A stretch of DNA of 64,000 nucleotides from Tritrichomonas foetus (Eukaryota > Parabasalia > Tritrichomonadida > Tritrichomonadidae): positions 32,609 through 96,608 of the forward strand of contig MLAK01000229.1 of assembly GCA_001839685.1 (NCBI GenBank). The letters run 5' to 3'. The first letter of the stretch is position 1. Every line of letters begins with the position of its first letter. Under the pieces are notes generated by a model. It worked only from the letters and a program-made list of their open reading frames with translations. It had not been told where the DNA came from and searched no databases. Shown here piece after piece: positions 1 to 10,734 of the stretch. Made by a program: the position numbers and the translations under genes.

Positions 1-94
1 CATTCATAAAGATTTGTTTCATTCATAAAGATTTGTTCCATTCATAAAGATTTGTTCCATTCATAAAGATTTGTTCCATTCATAAGATTCGTTT
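1..94. repeat. 19-bp tandem repeat at the left edge
   Basis: Five consecutive copies of a 19-bp unit (consensus CATTCATAAAGATTTGTTC). The last copy has lost a base and diverged. The array starts at the window edge, so it probably continues to the left. It lies beyond the 3' end of the coiled-coil gene and encodes nothing recognisable. Confidence 0.9.
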
Positions 95-216
95 TACATG
101 ATGAAATGTTTCATCTGACAACCAGAGACACTTCGATGTAATGACTGAGATAAAATCTTTTAAATAATTAGAAAAAAACAGTACTATGTTTATAAATAAT
201 TTTTAAACAAATATTA

Positions 217-2688
217 TTATTGACATAACAAATCAAGTAGTGCGAGACTATCACTTAGTGTTGTAACTTTGGCAACCTTCTGTTTTTGATATGATGTTTT
301 AGAAGAATGACTTGATACTAAAGATATATCAGATAAATCTTGGCCATAATCTTCTATTTGACTGACTTCATTTGATACTGGGAATCTCTCGCTCTTGACA
401 TTAGATAATTCATTTTTCAGTTTATTCTTACTTTTCTGCGTCTGTGTTAGCTTCTTTTTAGTAATGTCTAATGTTTTTCTAAAAGCTCCAAGTGATTCAT
501 TAAGTGTTGACATTTTCATTTCTGTCTCTTCCTTTTTATCTGAAACCTTCTGCATATCATGTTTTAAGTTAGATATTTCTTCATTTTGTAGTTGATTTTG
601 AACTTTGAGTGCATTTAATTTATTTTTCATATGCGAAATTGTTGACTTCAACAATTTAGCTTCATCCGAAGATGGACCATCACGATGATAAATTAAATCA
701 TCAATGAATTCTGTCAAAAAGCTGTCAAATTCAATTACTTCCTGTTGGAAGGTCAAAGAATTGGAATCCAGTTTCGCACGAAGTTCCATAAATCGCGGAG
801 TTATTTCTGAAGAAACAACAACTTCTGCAATTTTAGAAACAAAGTTTCGAATTACATTTCTGGAATTGGTCATGATCATCTCATTGGATGTTAAATCATC
901 TGAAAGCCGTTGTACTTTGATCTGCAAAAGCTTAACTTGTTTTTGAAGTTTATCACAATTCTGGCATTGTCCATTCATTGATGAATTGTCTTCTGAATTT
1001 TCTATTAATGATGAATTCGCAAACCCAGCTTGTTGAAGCTTCTTTCTCAGGATTCTGTTTTGTCTCTGAACATTCTTCATTTCGAGAACATTCTTCTTTA
1101 ATATTTCTTCTTGATGTTTTAATGTAATTTCTTTTGTTTCATTATCAGCAATATGAATATTATACTGTTGTTGAATTTCTTTAAGTTCAACCAACAATTT
1201 GGCCTTTTCCATACGATGCTGCTCATTTTGTTCAGCAACATCTACCTTCAATATAGTGGTAGCTTTAACATCTTCTAACTCTGAAGTTGTTCTTTTCAGT
1301 TCATTTGATAATCTGGCATTTTTTTCTTTTTCTGTGCTTAATTGCATTTGAGATATATCAAGCCGATTTTGAAGATCATCATATTTCCTAATTAACTCAT
1401 CATATTCATGAGTTTTAGACTCTAAATCATTGGTTACTTTTTCAATTTCAATGTTGGTTTCATGTCTTGCTGATTCATTTGCATTCATTAAAGCGTATGT
1501 ATTCTTTAGATTTGTTAAAGCTGTTTCTTTTGCCAATTCTGCTGCTTTTCGCAATCGATTTTCTTGGTTAATTTCAAGCATCTTTTGATTGAGGGCAGCC
1601 TGAAGTTCATTTTTATCATTTTCTGAATCGACAATTCGCTGCTTAAGTTTACTAATTGTATCTTCTAATCTTGAAATCTTATTAACTGCTTTAGCCTTTT
1701 CATCTTCATATTTATCATTTTCAGCTTCATGTTGTTGTGTTATTTCTTCAATTTTCATATGGAAATCCAAAATATCTTTATTTTGTAGTTGAAGTTGTTC
1801 TTTATTGCTTTGCGCTTCAGCCATTGTATTCATAAGAGATTTATGAAGTTCAGCCATTGTATTTTCTTGTTCATCGATGGTGAATAACAACTCTTGTATT
1901 CTTTTAGCATAGACTTGTGCTTCATTTTGCATTTGGTCAGCTTCTACCATTGCAATTTTGAGTAAAGATGCTGCATCTGTTGTGGTTTGCTTTTCTTTCG
2001 CTAAATCTGCTCTGAGTTGTTGTTCAGTTTCTTTTAGCTTCTTTAGTTCCTGACTGAGGCCAGCTATGTCAGCATTAGATTCATCATTGGCGGCTTGTGT
2101 AATATCAAGAGAATTTGCCAAATATTTAACTTTCTTTCTGAGCTTTTTAATTTGTAATCGGTACTGATTGACTTCATTTGAATGTGATGCTTTCATTTCT
2201 TCAATCATTTGTTCTGAAACGCTGTTATCAATAAGCATTGATTCGGAGCTCCTCAATTGTGATAACTTTAATTCAGTTTCTTGTTGTAAAGTACTGGCTT
2301 CATTTAAGGATTTCTTATAAAACATTAATTTTTCAATTAATCCGACACGAACGTCTTCTTGCTCTTGAATAGTTTTTTCTTGTTCAGTAATTTTGATCTG
2401 AAGACTATCGATGGTCTTTCTGAAATCGTTAATTTGTTCATTACATTTGGTTTTCAATTTTTGCCTTTTCGCTTTTTGTTGAGCTTCTATCGATTCGATC
2501 ATTTCTTCGACTTCTTTTTGCGTTCGGTATGCTGGTACATGATTTTGGACTGAATTTGCTAATGAAATGAGCAGGGATTCGCACTGATCCTTGTAATAAT
2601 TTCGTGACGATTTCATTGTGTCAAGCTCCATCGCTAATTCTTGGAGCCTTGATTCCAAGGTGGCGATTTGATCAGCTTGAGAAGACAT
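217..2688 (-). CDS. Long coiled-coil protein, function unknown
   Basis: An 823-residue protein that is almost entirely heptad-rich, dominated by Glu, Lys, Gln and Leu, as in an extended parallel coiled coil. The start is the ATG at 2688 (MSSQADQIATLES); the frame stays open a little further upstream, but only from a TTG. A CxxC motif (CQNCDKLQKQ) interrupts the rod about two thirds of the way along. The last ~40 residues are Ser-rich and probably unstructured. There is no signal peptide, membrane segment or catalytic motif. Trichomonads have many such proteins in the basal-body and cytoskeletal apparatus, and a structural role there is plausible, but the sequence does not identify an orthologue. 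The low-complexity sequence would give spurious matches to myosin or golgin rods. Confidence 0.85.
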   Translation of the reverse strand: MSSQADQIATLESRLQELAMELDTMKSSRNYYKDQCESLLISLANSVQNHVPAYRTQKEVEEMIESIEAQQKAKRQKLKTKCNEQINDFRKTIDSLQIKITEQEKTIQEQEDVRVGLIEKLMFYKKSLNEASTLQQETELKLSQLRSSESMLIDNSVSEQMIEEMKASHSNEVNQYRLQIKKLRKKVKYLANSLDITQAANDESNADIAGLSQELKKLKETEQQLRADLAKEKQTTTDAASLLKIAMVEADQMQNEAQVYAKRIQELLFTIDEQENTMAELHKSLMNTMAEAQSNKEQLQLQNKDILDFHMKIEEITQQHEAENDKYEDEKAKAVNKISRLEDTISKLKQRIVDSENDKNELQAALNQKMLEINQENRLRKAAELAKETALTNLKNTYALMNANESARHETNIEIEKVTNDLESKTHEYDELIRKYDDLQNRLDISQMQLSTEKEKNARLSNELKRTTSELEDVKATTILKVDVAEQNEQHRMEKAKLLVELKEIQQQYNIHIADNETKEITLKHQEEILKKNVLEMKNVQRQNRILRKKLQQAGFANSSLIENSEDNSSMNGQCQNCDKLQKQVKLLQIKVQRLSDDLTSNEMIMTNSRNVIRNFVSKIAEVVVSSEITPRFMELRAKLDSNSLTFQQEVIEFDSFLTEFIDDLIYHRDGPSSDEAKLLKSTISHMKNKLNALKVQNQLQNEEISNLKHDMQKVSDKKEETEMKMSTLNESLGAFRKTLDITKKKLTQTQKSKNKLKNELSNVKSERFPVSNEVSQIEDYGQDLSDISLVSSHSSKTSYQKQKVAKVTTLSDSLALLDLLCQ

Positions 2689-2874
2689 GATTTTCTGTAC
2701 GTTAACTAAAAATCTACAGATCAAAATCAATACTCACAATTATCCATACTTTTTCTGCATTTATCTGGTTATTAATTCTAAGTTACCGGCCATATTTAAA
2801 TGGAAATAATTCTGAGCAAAGACTTATATAAAAGATTTTGATATATTTAGTTTAATGTTTTTAATGATGTCATT

Positions 2875-4281
2875 CTAAGATCCATCATTTGCCAATTGAT
2901 CATATTCAATTAATACATATATTTCCCACGGTGTGAATTTCTTTGTGAGTTCTTCCAATTCAGGATTGACAGAAGGATACTGATATTCTCGATAAAGCAA
3001 TTTCTGTAAATCAAAAAGAGAGTTGAAAAACACATCTGCCAATTTTGATTTAACAAGATCATGCACAGTAATAATGAATGGTCCTTCTGGATTAATCATG
3101 TCAATAAATTGTCTAAACATATCATTAAATGGAATTGTTTCATATCCAGTTATTGTCATTCGATCAAATTGATTTTGGTAAATTTCTTCAATTTCTTTAA
3201 TAGATAAAACACCATCATCATCAAGGTCACATAACCTATACCATAAGTTTATAGATGTTAAATTTGTTTTATCTTCAGAACTCATCAAGAAATAAACAAA
3301 AGCAGTAAAATCAATATCTTTTCCTCTTCTCGGGAAAAACTTTGCACTGAAATAACGATCAATTATAATTGGTGAGATTGCAGAATCATTAAATTTCAGA
3401 AGATCATCTCTATTAATTTTCCCATCTTGATCTACATCCAAATCCCAGAACTTACAAAATGAAACATAGAAATGTTGATAATTAAATATATGTTGTGAAT
3501 CATTTACATCTTGCATTCTTTCTGCTTTGAAGAAAGTTGCAGCTAAATCAATTTTTCTCATTTGTGATATTCCAATTGTTCCTCTTAAATCAGTATCCAT
3601 CAGATAAAAACATCGTGTTACAATAAAATCAATAAACTTTTCTTGAAAGAGAGTTTCTTCTTTTAAAAATTCCAACGATGAATGATTTTCGACAACTGAT
3701 CGAACAAATTGAACAAAATCTGAAGGAACAATGAAATTTTTGTCTTTACCAGCAACAAATTTGAAAAATCTAGTATTTGGATCTTGTCCAAGAATGCAGT
3801 CTTTCCAAAAAGCTTTGAATTTCTCACCAGATGATAAACAATGCTTTTTTGCTATGATTGAAGCAAAGCATTTTGGTAGTCTACAAAAGGTTTGTAACAT
3901 AAACGAAATTTTCTCGATAGGAATTGTTTTCTGTTTTGATAGTTCTTCAACAGCCGCACTTTCTTTAGTGTTTTCTGAACGACCATAAAAAGTAGGAATT
4001 TTTTCTCCAGTTTTTTCAATACTCGTATTTAATTTCGGAGCTGGACTTTTTTGCTCAACAGAAAACAGTCGAGCCATTGATACCATTGATGGTGGTCTCT
4101 GACGCTTTACTGTTGATGAATTAACATCAAACAAATTAAAATCGAAATTTACAGACTTTCCCATTTCGAGATCCCGAGCAGCTTGAGACACAGCCTGAAA
4201 TATTGGTCTGTTGTTAGGATCAGTCAAATAATTTCCAAAAAACTCATCAAGCTTCAACTCTTCAAAAGTAACAAATTCCAT
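2875..4281 (-). CDS. PP2A regulatory subunit, B'' (PR72/PPP2R3) type, EF-hand protein
   Basis: A 468-residue protein matching the B'' family of protein phosphatase 2A regulatory subunits, which bind the A/C core and direct substrate choice in a calcium-sensitive way. Two canonical EF-hand loops are visible: DLDVDQDGKINRDDL near residue 280 and DLDDDGVLSIKEIEE near residue 350. The second is preceded by SSEDKTNLTSINLWYRL, which matches the family signature around that loop. The N-terminal ~130 residues are variable. The ATG at 4281 begins MEFVTFEELKLDEFF. It is transcribed away from the helicase gene, with 241 bp between the two starts. The family assignment is strong; the substrate is unknown. 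Two B56-like PP2A regulators lie elsewhere in the window. Confidence 0.88.
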   Translation of the reverse strand: MEFVTFEELKLDEFFGNYLTDPNNRPIFQAVSQAARDLEMGKSVNFDFNLFDVNSSTVKRQRPPSMVSMARLFSVEQKSPAPKLNTSIEKTGEKIPTFYGRSENTKESAAVEELSKQKTIPIEKISFMLQTFCRLPKCFASIIAKKHCLSSGEKFKAFWKDCILGQDPNTRFFKFVAGKDKNFIVPSDFVQFVRSVVENHSSLEFLKEETLFQEKFIDFIVTRCFYLMDTDLRGTIGISQMRKIDLAATFFKAERMQDVNDSQHIFNYQHFYVSFCKFWDLDVDQDGKINRDDLLKFNDSAISPIIIDRYFSAKFFPRRGKDIDFTAFVYFLMSSEDKTNLTSINLWYRLCDLDDDGVLSIKEIEEIYQNQFDRMTITGYETIPFNDMFRQFIDMINPEGPFIITVHDLVKSKLADVFFNSLFDLQKLLYREYQYPSVNPELEELTKKFTPWEIYVLIEYDQLANDGS

Positions 4282-4522
4282 TATTTAAAAGTATCTTTGA
4301 GATTGAATTCAGTTTCGTCAACTTTGATTTCATCTTTTCACAAAAATTTCTGAAGTAATTTCAAAATTTATCTCAACTCAAACAAAAAAGAATATCCAAC
4401 TAGAATTCTGTAAGGTTAATTTTGGCCTAGTCGATAAACTTTTGATAAGTCTTATGGATTGAATTGGAATTTGATGTGTTGACAAATTTTTATGTCAACA
4501 AAAATGATCACCCTGGTCGTAA

Positions 4523-5998
4523 ATGGAAACTGAAAATCCAGGAGCTCTACAAGAACAAAAACCACAAGAAACAAAAGAAGAGCAACAAGAATTCAATATA
4601 CTTGATCTTTCTCCATTATTGAAGGAAAATCTCGCAGAATTAAAATTTTCAAAAATGATGAAAATTCAACAACAAGCAATTCCAGAAATACTCGCCGGAA
4701 AAGATATACTCGCAGCAGCAAAAACTGGAAGTGGAAAAACTTTGGCATTTCTCGTTCCGGCAATCGATTACATGATCAAAAATAATATCAAACCAGAAAA
4801 CGGAATAACTACACTCGTGATTGCGCCAACACGAGAACTCGCTGTACAGACGAACGGAGTAGCAACTCAGCTACTGAAAAATACAGGAATATCAAATTGC
4901 TTATCTATTGGAGGAACCCAAAAAAAGGCAGAAGCGAAAGAGATTGCAGCTGGAGTTAACCTCCTTGTCGCCACACCAGGACGGCTTTGTGATCACATCC
5001 TTGGAACATCAAATTTTTCACTTCACAATGTCAAACTTTTTGTCATTGATGAAGCTGATAGAATTCTGGAAATTGGATTTCACACGCAACTTGAAGAAAT
5101 TATTAGGAATCTTCCAAAAGAGCGTCAAACAATGTTATTCAGTGCTACACTGAGTCAGGACATCAGCAATTTAGCCTCTATTTCGTTCAGTCATGGAGAA
5201 CCATTTTACATAGGTGTCGATGATCAATCTTCATCTTCAACAGCAGCTGGATTATCTCAATCGTATATTATCTGTCCACCTAATAAGCGTCTTTTCCTAC
5301 TTTATAAGTTTCTACGAAATAAGAACACAAAAGGTAAAAAAATTATGATCTTTTTTTCAACAAGATCATCAGTTAAATTCCATCAAAATCTTTTTAGTGA
5401 ATTTGAGCTTAAAACTCTGGCTATTCACGGCGATCAATCTCAACAAAAACGAACAGACGCATTTAATACTTTCAGAGAGAAGAAGAGTGGAATCATGCTC
5501 TGTACAGATGTTGCTGCACGTGGATTAGATATTCCAGCAGTAGATTTTGTAATTCAATATGATCCACCAACATCTGAGAAAGAATATATACATCGTGTTG
5601 GAAGATCAGCTCGTGCTGGTGCAGAAGGTTCAGCGATTTTGTTCCTGATGAAAAACGAAGTAAAATTCCTAGAGCATTTGAAAGAAGCCAAAGTGCCACT
5701 TACAAAATTGGAAATGCCATCAAAATTATTCGAATTCGATTTGACACTTAAAGATAAAATGTCAAAAAATCGAAAATTATTGAAAAATGCCAAAGAAGCT
5801 TTAAAAAGCTATTTAATGGCTTACGAGAGTCACGCACTCAATGATTGCTTTGATATCCGAAAACTAGATATTGAAGGAATTGCTAAATCCTTTGGATTCG
5901 ACGAACTCCCACAATTGGACATCCGTGTGTCAGAGGGAAAAAGTGCTGATGATGGAGCATGGATTAAAAGAGAGAAGAAGAAAAGACAAGGAAAATAA
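4523..5998 (+). CDS. HAS1: DEAD-box ATP-dependent RNA helicase, Has1/DDX18 type
   Basis: A 491-residue DEAD-box helicase. Visible motifs are the Q-motif region (KMMKIQQQAIP), motif I AAKTGSGKT (65-73), PTRELA, TPGRL, DEAD (~176-179), SAT (~205), ARGLDIP and HRVGRSARAG (~357-366). The sequence before and including motif I (AGKDILAAAKTGSGKT) and the C-terminal block with SFGFDELPQLDI are typical of Has1/DDX18. That helicase acts in nucleolar pre-60S (and 40S) ribosome assembly, releasing snoRNAs and supporting 27S rRNA processing. The length is close to yeast Has1 (about 505), and the C-terminus is Lys/Arg-rich (KREKKKRQGK). The stop lies in TAAA. Has1-like is more likely than another DEAD paralogue, though the subfamily was judged by eye. 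Confidence 0.92.
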   Translation: METENPGALQEQKPQETKEEQQEFNILDLSPLLKENLAELKFSKMMKIQQQAIPEILAGKDILAAAKTGSGKTLAFLVPAIDYMIKNNIKPENGITTLVIAPTRELAVQTNGVATQLLKNTGISNCLSIGGTQKKAEAKEIAAGVNLLVATPGRLCDHILGTSNFSLHNVKLFVIDEADRILEIGFHTQLEEIIRNLPKERQTMLFSATLSQDISNLASISFSHGEPFYIGVDDQSSSSTAAGLSQSYIICPPNKRLFLLYKFLRNKNTKGKKIMIFFSTRSSVKFHQNLFSEFELKTLAIHGDQSQQKRTDAFNTFREKKSGIMLCTDVAARGLDIPAVDFVIQYDPPTSEKEYIHRVGRSARAGAEGSAILFLMKNEVKFLEHLKEAKVPLTKLEMPSKLFEFDLTLKDKMSKNRKLLKNAKEALKSYLMAYESHALNDCFDIRKLDIEGIAKSFGFDELPQLDIRVSEGKSADDGAWIKREKKKRQGK

Positions 5999-6711
5999 AA
6001 TTTTATGTAATTTACAATTGAATGAAATAAACGAAAATATAATAAATGTGATTAAACTCAATTAATTTTAGAATTACTTTTTCAACAAAATATAAGATAT
6101 TTATTTTAGAGGCATTTGGAAGGATCATTTTACGGATTCCAAATATCATCTGGTGTTGAATTTTTTATTTATTTGGGATAGACATCATTCAGTTTCTCGT
6201 GGAATTGTCGGATTCGTGAAATGATCAAATTCAAAATATCATTTTTTAATAGTTTGATGTCTTTTGTTGCACACATTCTTCAAAAATACTTGCCATATCA
6301 ACATTCTTACAAATATAGATAATGATGTATAATGTAGTGCATGATAAGAATCTTCCTGTGCGATTTATTAAAATTCGATCCAATAATCAAATTCAAAATA
6401 TATTTTATTCATGGTTTCCCTCGCCCTATACAATTCAAATATGATTTATTCAATGTCATTCATTTTACCATCCCTCCACTTTCTATCTTTGACAATTAGT
6501 GAATTCACAAGTCGCCATTACCAACCTCCTGAAATGCAGCAAATCCGAAAAAATAAGGGTTTATTGCATATTGTATCAAAATGTCATGCAAATACAATTC
6601 GCCAAACCTGAATGTTTCACTTCACCTTTTTCTAAACGGTCACTGATTTTGGTTTTTAATTATTTTCACAAAAAATCAAAAAAAAATTCAAAAAACTATT
6701 TTTCCACAGTC
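5999..6711. other. Intergenic, no gene seen
   Basis: This 713-bp AT-rich interval lies between the helicase and the UVR-motif gene. Open frames near 6411-6711 have no convincing protein character. A TTCACTTCACC stretch near 6617 resembles a trichomonad initiator but is ~95 bp from the chosen ATG at 6712. Confidence 0.6.
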
Positions 6712-7890
6712 ATGAGTTCACACAGTTCATCGAAACGTAGTAATCCTCCAACTAACGACAATCTTAATTCACAGGATTTAAGTGAAAGCCAATCCGACCC
6801 AGATAATTTTCCAGATCCCAACGATCCAAATTATCAAGGCACCAACACTGACTCGTACGGCGATGGTGTCAACAACTACGACTATCCATTTGATTACAGC
6901 GATGACGACGAAACGATAGAATCCCTTCGAGAGCAGCAAATCCAGGCAATCCACGAAATGGAATTCGAGAAGGCCGATAAACTCCAACAAAGAATTGCAG
7001 CGCTTACAGACCGACAATCCGACGACATCATTGTTCAGCATATTTCAATATTAACAGAACGCTGTAGCAGAATCGCGAAAGAATATACTCGACGAAGACG
7101 CGCCGCTTTGAAAATTCAACACCAGAACGAAATAAGAGTCAGACGTGCAATGACGGATGAATTTATCGATAAGCAAAATAAGCAAGTTGAGCAATTGAGA
7201 GCGCTTGAAGATTCACTTTTTGAACAGTTTAAGGCTTTGATGGACAGACCAATCACGAAATATGAAGATATGAATAATCGCGCAATTCAAGCAGGCATGC
7301 GCGGCGATTTCAAAGCAGCCAGTGATCTGCGTGATGAAGCCAAAGAAGTACAGATTAAAAAACTAGAAAAAAGGAAATCTAAATTTGAAGAAATTTATAA
7401 AAAGCAAATAAACGGTCTCCTTGACAAACAAAGGCAAGAGTTATCTGAACTTACTGAAAAACTCAACCAGAATATTAGCCTTGTTGAGAAACAAAGAAAA
7501 ACAATGATCGAAAATGAATCAGTCAGCTTCAGAAGGAAAATGCTTCGTGAATACTCTCTAATCACTAACAAAGTGAAAATAAACCAGTACGATCCGGTAA
7601 AAGCACGCCAGAATGCTTCAAGGTCACCTTCGAAATCTCCATCACGATCACCGTCAAAACAAAACAGTACAGCTGGAAGTTCAAGGGCTCCTGATGAGGA
7701 GGAGCTCCCATCAGTCCCACCTGACATGAAGAAAGTCGTATTGAAAGAACTGGCTTCAACTTTTGACGACATTTTGATAAAATACGGAATTTCAAAAGGC
7801 GATGACACAAAAGCGCTTTCGATGCTTGACAGACCATCATCAAAAGCATCAAGCGTTGCTTCTAGAGGACGAGGAGGTCGACCATTTTAA
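6712..7890 (+). CDS. UVR-motif-containing coiled-coil protein, function unknown
   Basis: A 392-residue protein starting at the ATG at 6712 (MSSHSSSKRSNPP). The frame is open upstream to 6499, but that part reads as translated AT-rich non-coding DNA. After an acidic, Asp/Pro/Ser-rich N-terminus comes a helical pair (HEMEFEKADKLQQRIAAL, ~80-98) that resembles the UVR motif. A long basic coiled coil follows, with a second similar hairpin (MRGDFKAASDLRDEAKE). A Ser/Pro/Lys repeat (SRSPSKSPSRSPSK) and a short Arg/Gly tail (GRGGRPF) close the protein. Here the UVR-like helical hairpin is probably a protein-interaction element; nothing suggests excision repair. It probably belongs to a conserved trichomonad family, but no function can be assigned. 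Confidence 0.8.
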   Translation: MSSHSSSKRSNPPTNDNLNSQDLSESQSDPDNFPDPNDPNYQGTNTDSYGDGVNNYDYPFDYSDDDETIESLREQQIQAIHEMEFEKADKLQQRIAALTDRQSDDIIVQHISILTERCSRIAKEYTRRRRAALKIQHQNEIRVRRAMTDEFIDKQNKQVEQLRALEDSLFEQFKALMDRPITKYEDMNNRAIQAGMRGDFKAASDLRDEAKEVQIKKLEKRKSKFEEIYKKQINGLLDKQRQELSELTEKLNQNISLVEKQRKTMIENESVSFRRKMLREYSLITNKVKINQYDPVKARQNASRSPSKSPSRSPSKQNSTAGSSRAPDEEELPSVPPDMKKVVLKELASTFDDILIKYGISKGDDTKALSMLDRPSSKASSVASRGRGGRPF

Positions 7891-8377
7891 TTTTTTTCTC
7901 TTTCATTCTTTTCCCTTTATTTGATATCTTATTTGGTTTTTTACTTTTTTGAAGTTTTATAATAAAAAATACAAAATTGAATCACTTTTTGATGTTTTCT
8001 TTATTCTTTTTTGAATCAAAAATCTTGATTAACTAGAGTGGATTTGTGAGTGATTTTGATGCTCATTAAAGCTAAGAATTAGTCCAACATTAATCTATTC
8101 CATATTTAAAAAAAGTTTAAACATGAAGAAAAGATAATATCTGAAAAATTATGGAATGAAGAATATTGGACTATAAATTAAGGAATAATTTATGCGTAAA
8201 GCTGTAAATTCATCGATAAAAATGATCTTTTCGATTCGATTTGATCGACACTTTTTGTGCGTTTATATGTTCGTATGAAATATGATCTAAAAAGCATGTT
8301 GCTATTACGTTTATTAATATGCGAATTATTCACCATGGTTGTGAAAAGTGACATGCCCGGGCAAATTTTTGAAAAGC
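7891..8377. other. Intergenic, no gene seen
   Basis: A 487-bp AT-rich spacer between two genes on the same strand. T-rich DNA follows the upstream stop codon. No RNA gene or repeat was recognised. Confidence 0.55.
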
Positions 8378-8878
8378 ATGTCTAGCATCAAGGCACAAAA
8401 GAAACTCCTTCTCTTTTACAAGGAATTTAAGAACGAGCAATCACAGGACGATGACGAACAACACTTTACGGCCGCTCCAGACAATTCAAACATTTTTCTC
8501 TGGCATTGCTTGATTATCGGTCCGAAGGACACAATTTGGGAGAACGGATACTTCAAACTCGATTTGACATTCAGCGATGATTTTCCAACCGCTCCACCAA
8601 ATGCAAAATTCAATCCTCCAATCTACCATCCAAACGTCTACAAGGATGGCCGCCTTTGTCTCGATATTTTAACACCCAAGAAATGGTCGCCCAGCTACAC
8701 AATGTCCAGCATTTTGCTTTCTATTCAATCATTATTAAATGATCCAAATCCTGACTCGCCAGCCAATCATGAGGCAACAAACGCTTTCAAGAAATACGTT
8801 GAAAATCCAGAGAATAAAGAATATGTTGAAAAAGTTCGTAAATGTGTTGAAGATTCATGGCAAGCAATAGAAGAATAA
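8378..8878 (+). CDS. Ubiquitin-conjugating enzyme E2, Rad6/UBE2A-like
   Basis: A 166-residue E2 with the UBC fold. The HPN motif is at 84-86 (YHPNVYKDG) and the catalytic cysteine is Cys94 in GRLCLDIL. The block KKWSPSYTMSSILLSIQSLL followed by NDPNPDSPANHEA closely follows the Rad6/UBE2A consensus. It accepts ubiquitin from E1 and transfers it to lysines with an E3; Rad6-type enzymes act in postreplication repair, histone H2B modification and N-degron turnover. The start is the ATG at 8378 (MSSIKAQKKLL); the in-frame extension above it has only a GTG. The N-terminal helix carries a short acidic insert (QSQDDDEQ), longer than in Rad6. Other class I E2s (UBE2G or Ubc7-like) cannot be fully excluded. 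The stop lies in TAAA. Confidence 0.92.
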   Translation: MSSIKAQKKLLLFYKEFKNEQSQDDDEQHFTAAPDNSNIFLWHCLIIGPKDTIWENGYFKLDLTFSDDFPTAPPNAKFNPPIYHPNVYKDGRLCLDILTPKKWSPSYTMSSILLSIQSLLNDPNPDSPANHEATNAFKKYVENPENKEYVEKVRKCVEDSWQAIEE

Positions 8879-9395
8879 ACTATTTGACAAATTATTTGAG
8901 TGAAATGTTCTTTTTTTTCTTTTCTCAGATCTGTGAAAATGCTCAATATTTTTATTTTTATTTTTTGCTTTTTTTTTACTTTTTGATCTGAAAATAAATA
9001 TTGAAGATTAAATTATTGATTTATAATTTCATTTTTCCTCTAATTTTTAATAGTCGTTCAAATTTTCTAAGAAGATGATCCTTTGTCTGTTGAGAGAATC
9101 TGAAAAAGTCTAAACATGAACATTCTCTCCCATAAATATAATGTATAAAGATTGGGATTGATCGATGTGCTGACAGTTATCATTCATTAAATATAAATAT
9201 AGACGACAGAAATAGGAAAAAAATTATTAAAAAAGCTTCTAATCATTTAGTATTATAAGCTAACTCAACTAATTACTTTCCTTCTCATTAAATCATTTCA
9301 TTATTAAGTTGCAAAATAATAAGAATCAAAATTTATAAAATTAGTTTCTATATTATTCTATTTATTAATATTACAAGATGCAATCTATCATTATT
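8879..9395. other. Intergenic between convergent genes
   Basis: This 517-bp T/A-rich 3'-to-3' interval separates the E2 gene (+) from the glycosyltransferase gene (-). It has long T runs after the E2 stop. No gene or structured element was recognised. Confidence 0.55.
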
Positions 9396-10508
9396 CTAAA
9401 ATGGATATGGTGATCCTGTCTTATTAATTCTATTATTTATATCATTCGCATTAATTTTAGTTTTGTTGACAATTGATTCCATTATTGTTTTTTTGTCGAT
9501 CAATTTATCATTTGTTAAATTGTATTGAATACAAAATCTAATTTTATGTTCACCTGGACGAAAAACTTTTACATAAGGAGGTGCTTCCTCAAGATTAGGT
9601 GGTGCTAAATAATTTTCATTTTTATCAAAAGGAGAAATATGAAATTGTGAAACATCTTGCAATCTTGGCAAGCTTCCCCATTGTGATTTACATTTCCCAA
9701 GTTCACTCCAATTTTTATGAAGAAGGGCATGTGATGATACTAATTCTGGCATAACAACAATAATCCATGGATGATCAATCCAGATACTATTTGGAAAATA
9801 ATTAAGATCAATTAAGCCAGAAGCAATATCATAAGTATATCTGAAATTGTTAGCATGAATTGTTTCAAATGACATATTTTGTCTGAAAAATTCATCCACC
9901 CATGCTCTGGAATATAACAAACCAGGGCCACCATGTGGATAATAGGTGCCCCAGTCATGGTGAACTTGCCCAAGCATTATTTGGTCAATATATGGATTAT
10001 ACATCGATTCCAGCACATCGAGAAGTTTATATAAATTTTTCATGTTCAAATAGGTATCATCAATTGCAACAACAAGCCAAGGTGCTTTTGTTTCCTTCCA
10101 AAAGTGCCGGAATGTTAAGTCATAGCGACATGCATTTCCATTGGCACTCAATCTTCCGCCAGTGCAATTTGGTGATAGAATTCCGGAATCAGCAGTATCT
10201 AGGGCTTTTTGAGAATCACTAATCACATATGAAATGAATGATGATTGTGAATTTAATGATTCTTTAACCATTGGTGATACATAGTATTTATTTCTATAGC
10301 AGGTTTTATCACATGTTAGATAGGGAATTACGAGCCGTTTGGCAGTTTTATTTGTCGACAAGAAATCGAAATTCACATTATATTTAGACATGGTGATAAA
10401 ACTGATGGGAACAACAAAAACAATTATTGCCCATATTAGAAATGACTTCTTGTTCATGCGAAATAAATTCAGACTCGATCCATGTCTTGATTCCTGATCT
10501 TTTCTCAT
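9396..10508 (-). CDS. Type II membrane glycosyltransferase, fringe/GT31-like
   Basis: A 370-residue protein with a short cytoplasmic tail, one signal-anchor helix (~23-40, SFLIWAIIVFVVPISF) and a lumenal domain, the usual Golgi transferase layout. WLVVAIDDTYLNMKNLYKLL matches the metal- and donor-binding DxD region of fringe-like GT31 enzymes. GGPGLLYSRAWVDEFF matches their conserved GGxGxxxS acceptor-side motif. The probable reaction is transfer of a hexose or N-acetylhexosamine from a UDP-sugar to a glycan on a secreted or surface protein; the sugar cannot be predicted. The start is the ATG at 10508. It is transcribed convergently with the E2 gene. The family call is good; the specificity is unknown. 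Confidence 0.78.
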   Translation of the reverse strand: MRKDQESRHGSSLNLFRMNKKSFLIWAIIVFVVPISFITMSKYNVNFDFLSTNKTAKRLVIPYLTCDKTCYRNKYYVSPMVKESLNSQSSFISYVISDSQKALDTADSGILSPNCTGGRLSANGNACRYDLTFRHFWKETKAPWLVVAIDDTYLNMKNLYKLLDVLESMYNPYIDQIMLGQVHHDWGTYYPHGGPGLLYSRAWVDEFFRQNMSFETIHANNFRYTYDIASGLIDLNYFPNSIWIDHPWIIVVMPELVSSHALLHKNWSELGKCKSQWGSLPRLQDVSQFHISPFDKNENYLAPPNLEEAPPYVKVFRPGEHKIRFCIQYNLTNDKLIDKKTIMESIVNKTKINANDINNRINKTGSPYPF

Positions 10509-10734
10509 CTACTTTCATTGGTATGCAAATTTTGTGTTTTTAGCAAATCATTTTTTATTAATACAATCTTCCTTTCTTGATGAGAAAAAATAGTCTGTTA
10601 GAGAGTTAAGTTCTTCATATATCACCAGAAATCAAGAACAATGATTATATAATTTATTTGTAGTTGTAAAAAAGTCAAATAAAATCAAATTGAAGTTACA
10701 AATCTAATATTTTTATAAAACACAATTTTTTTTT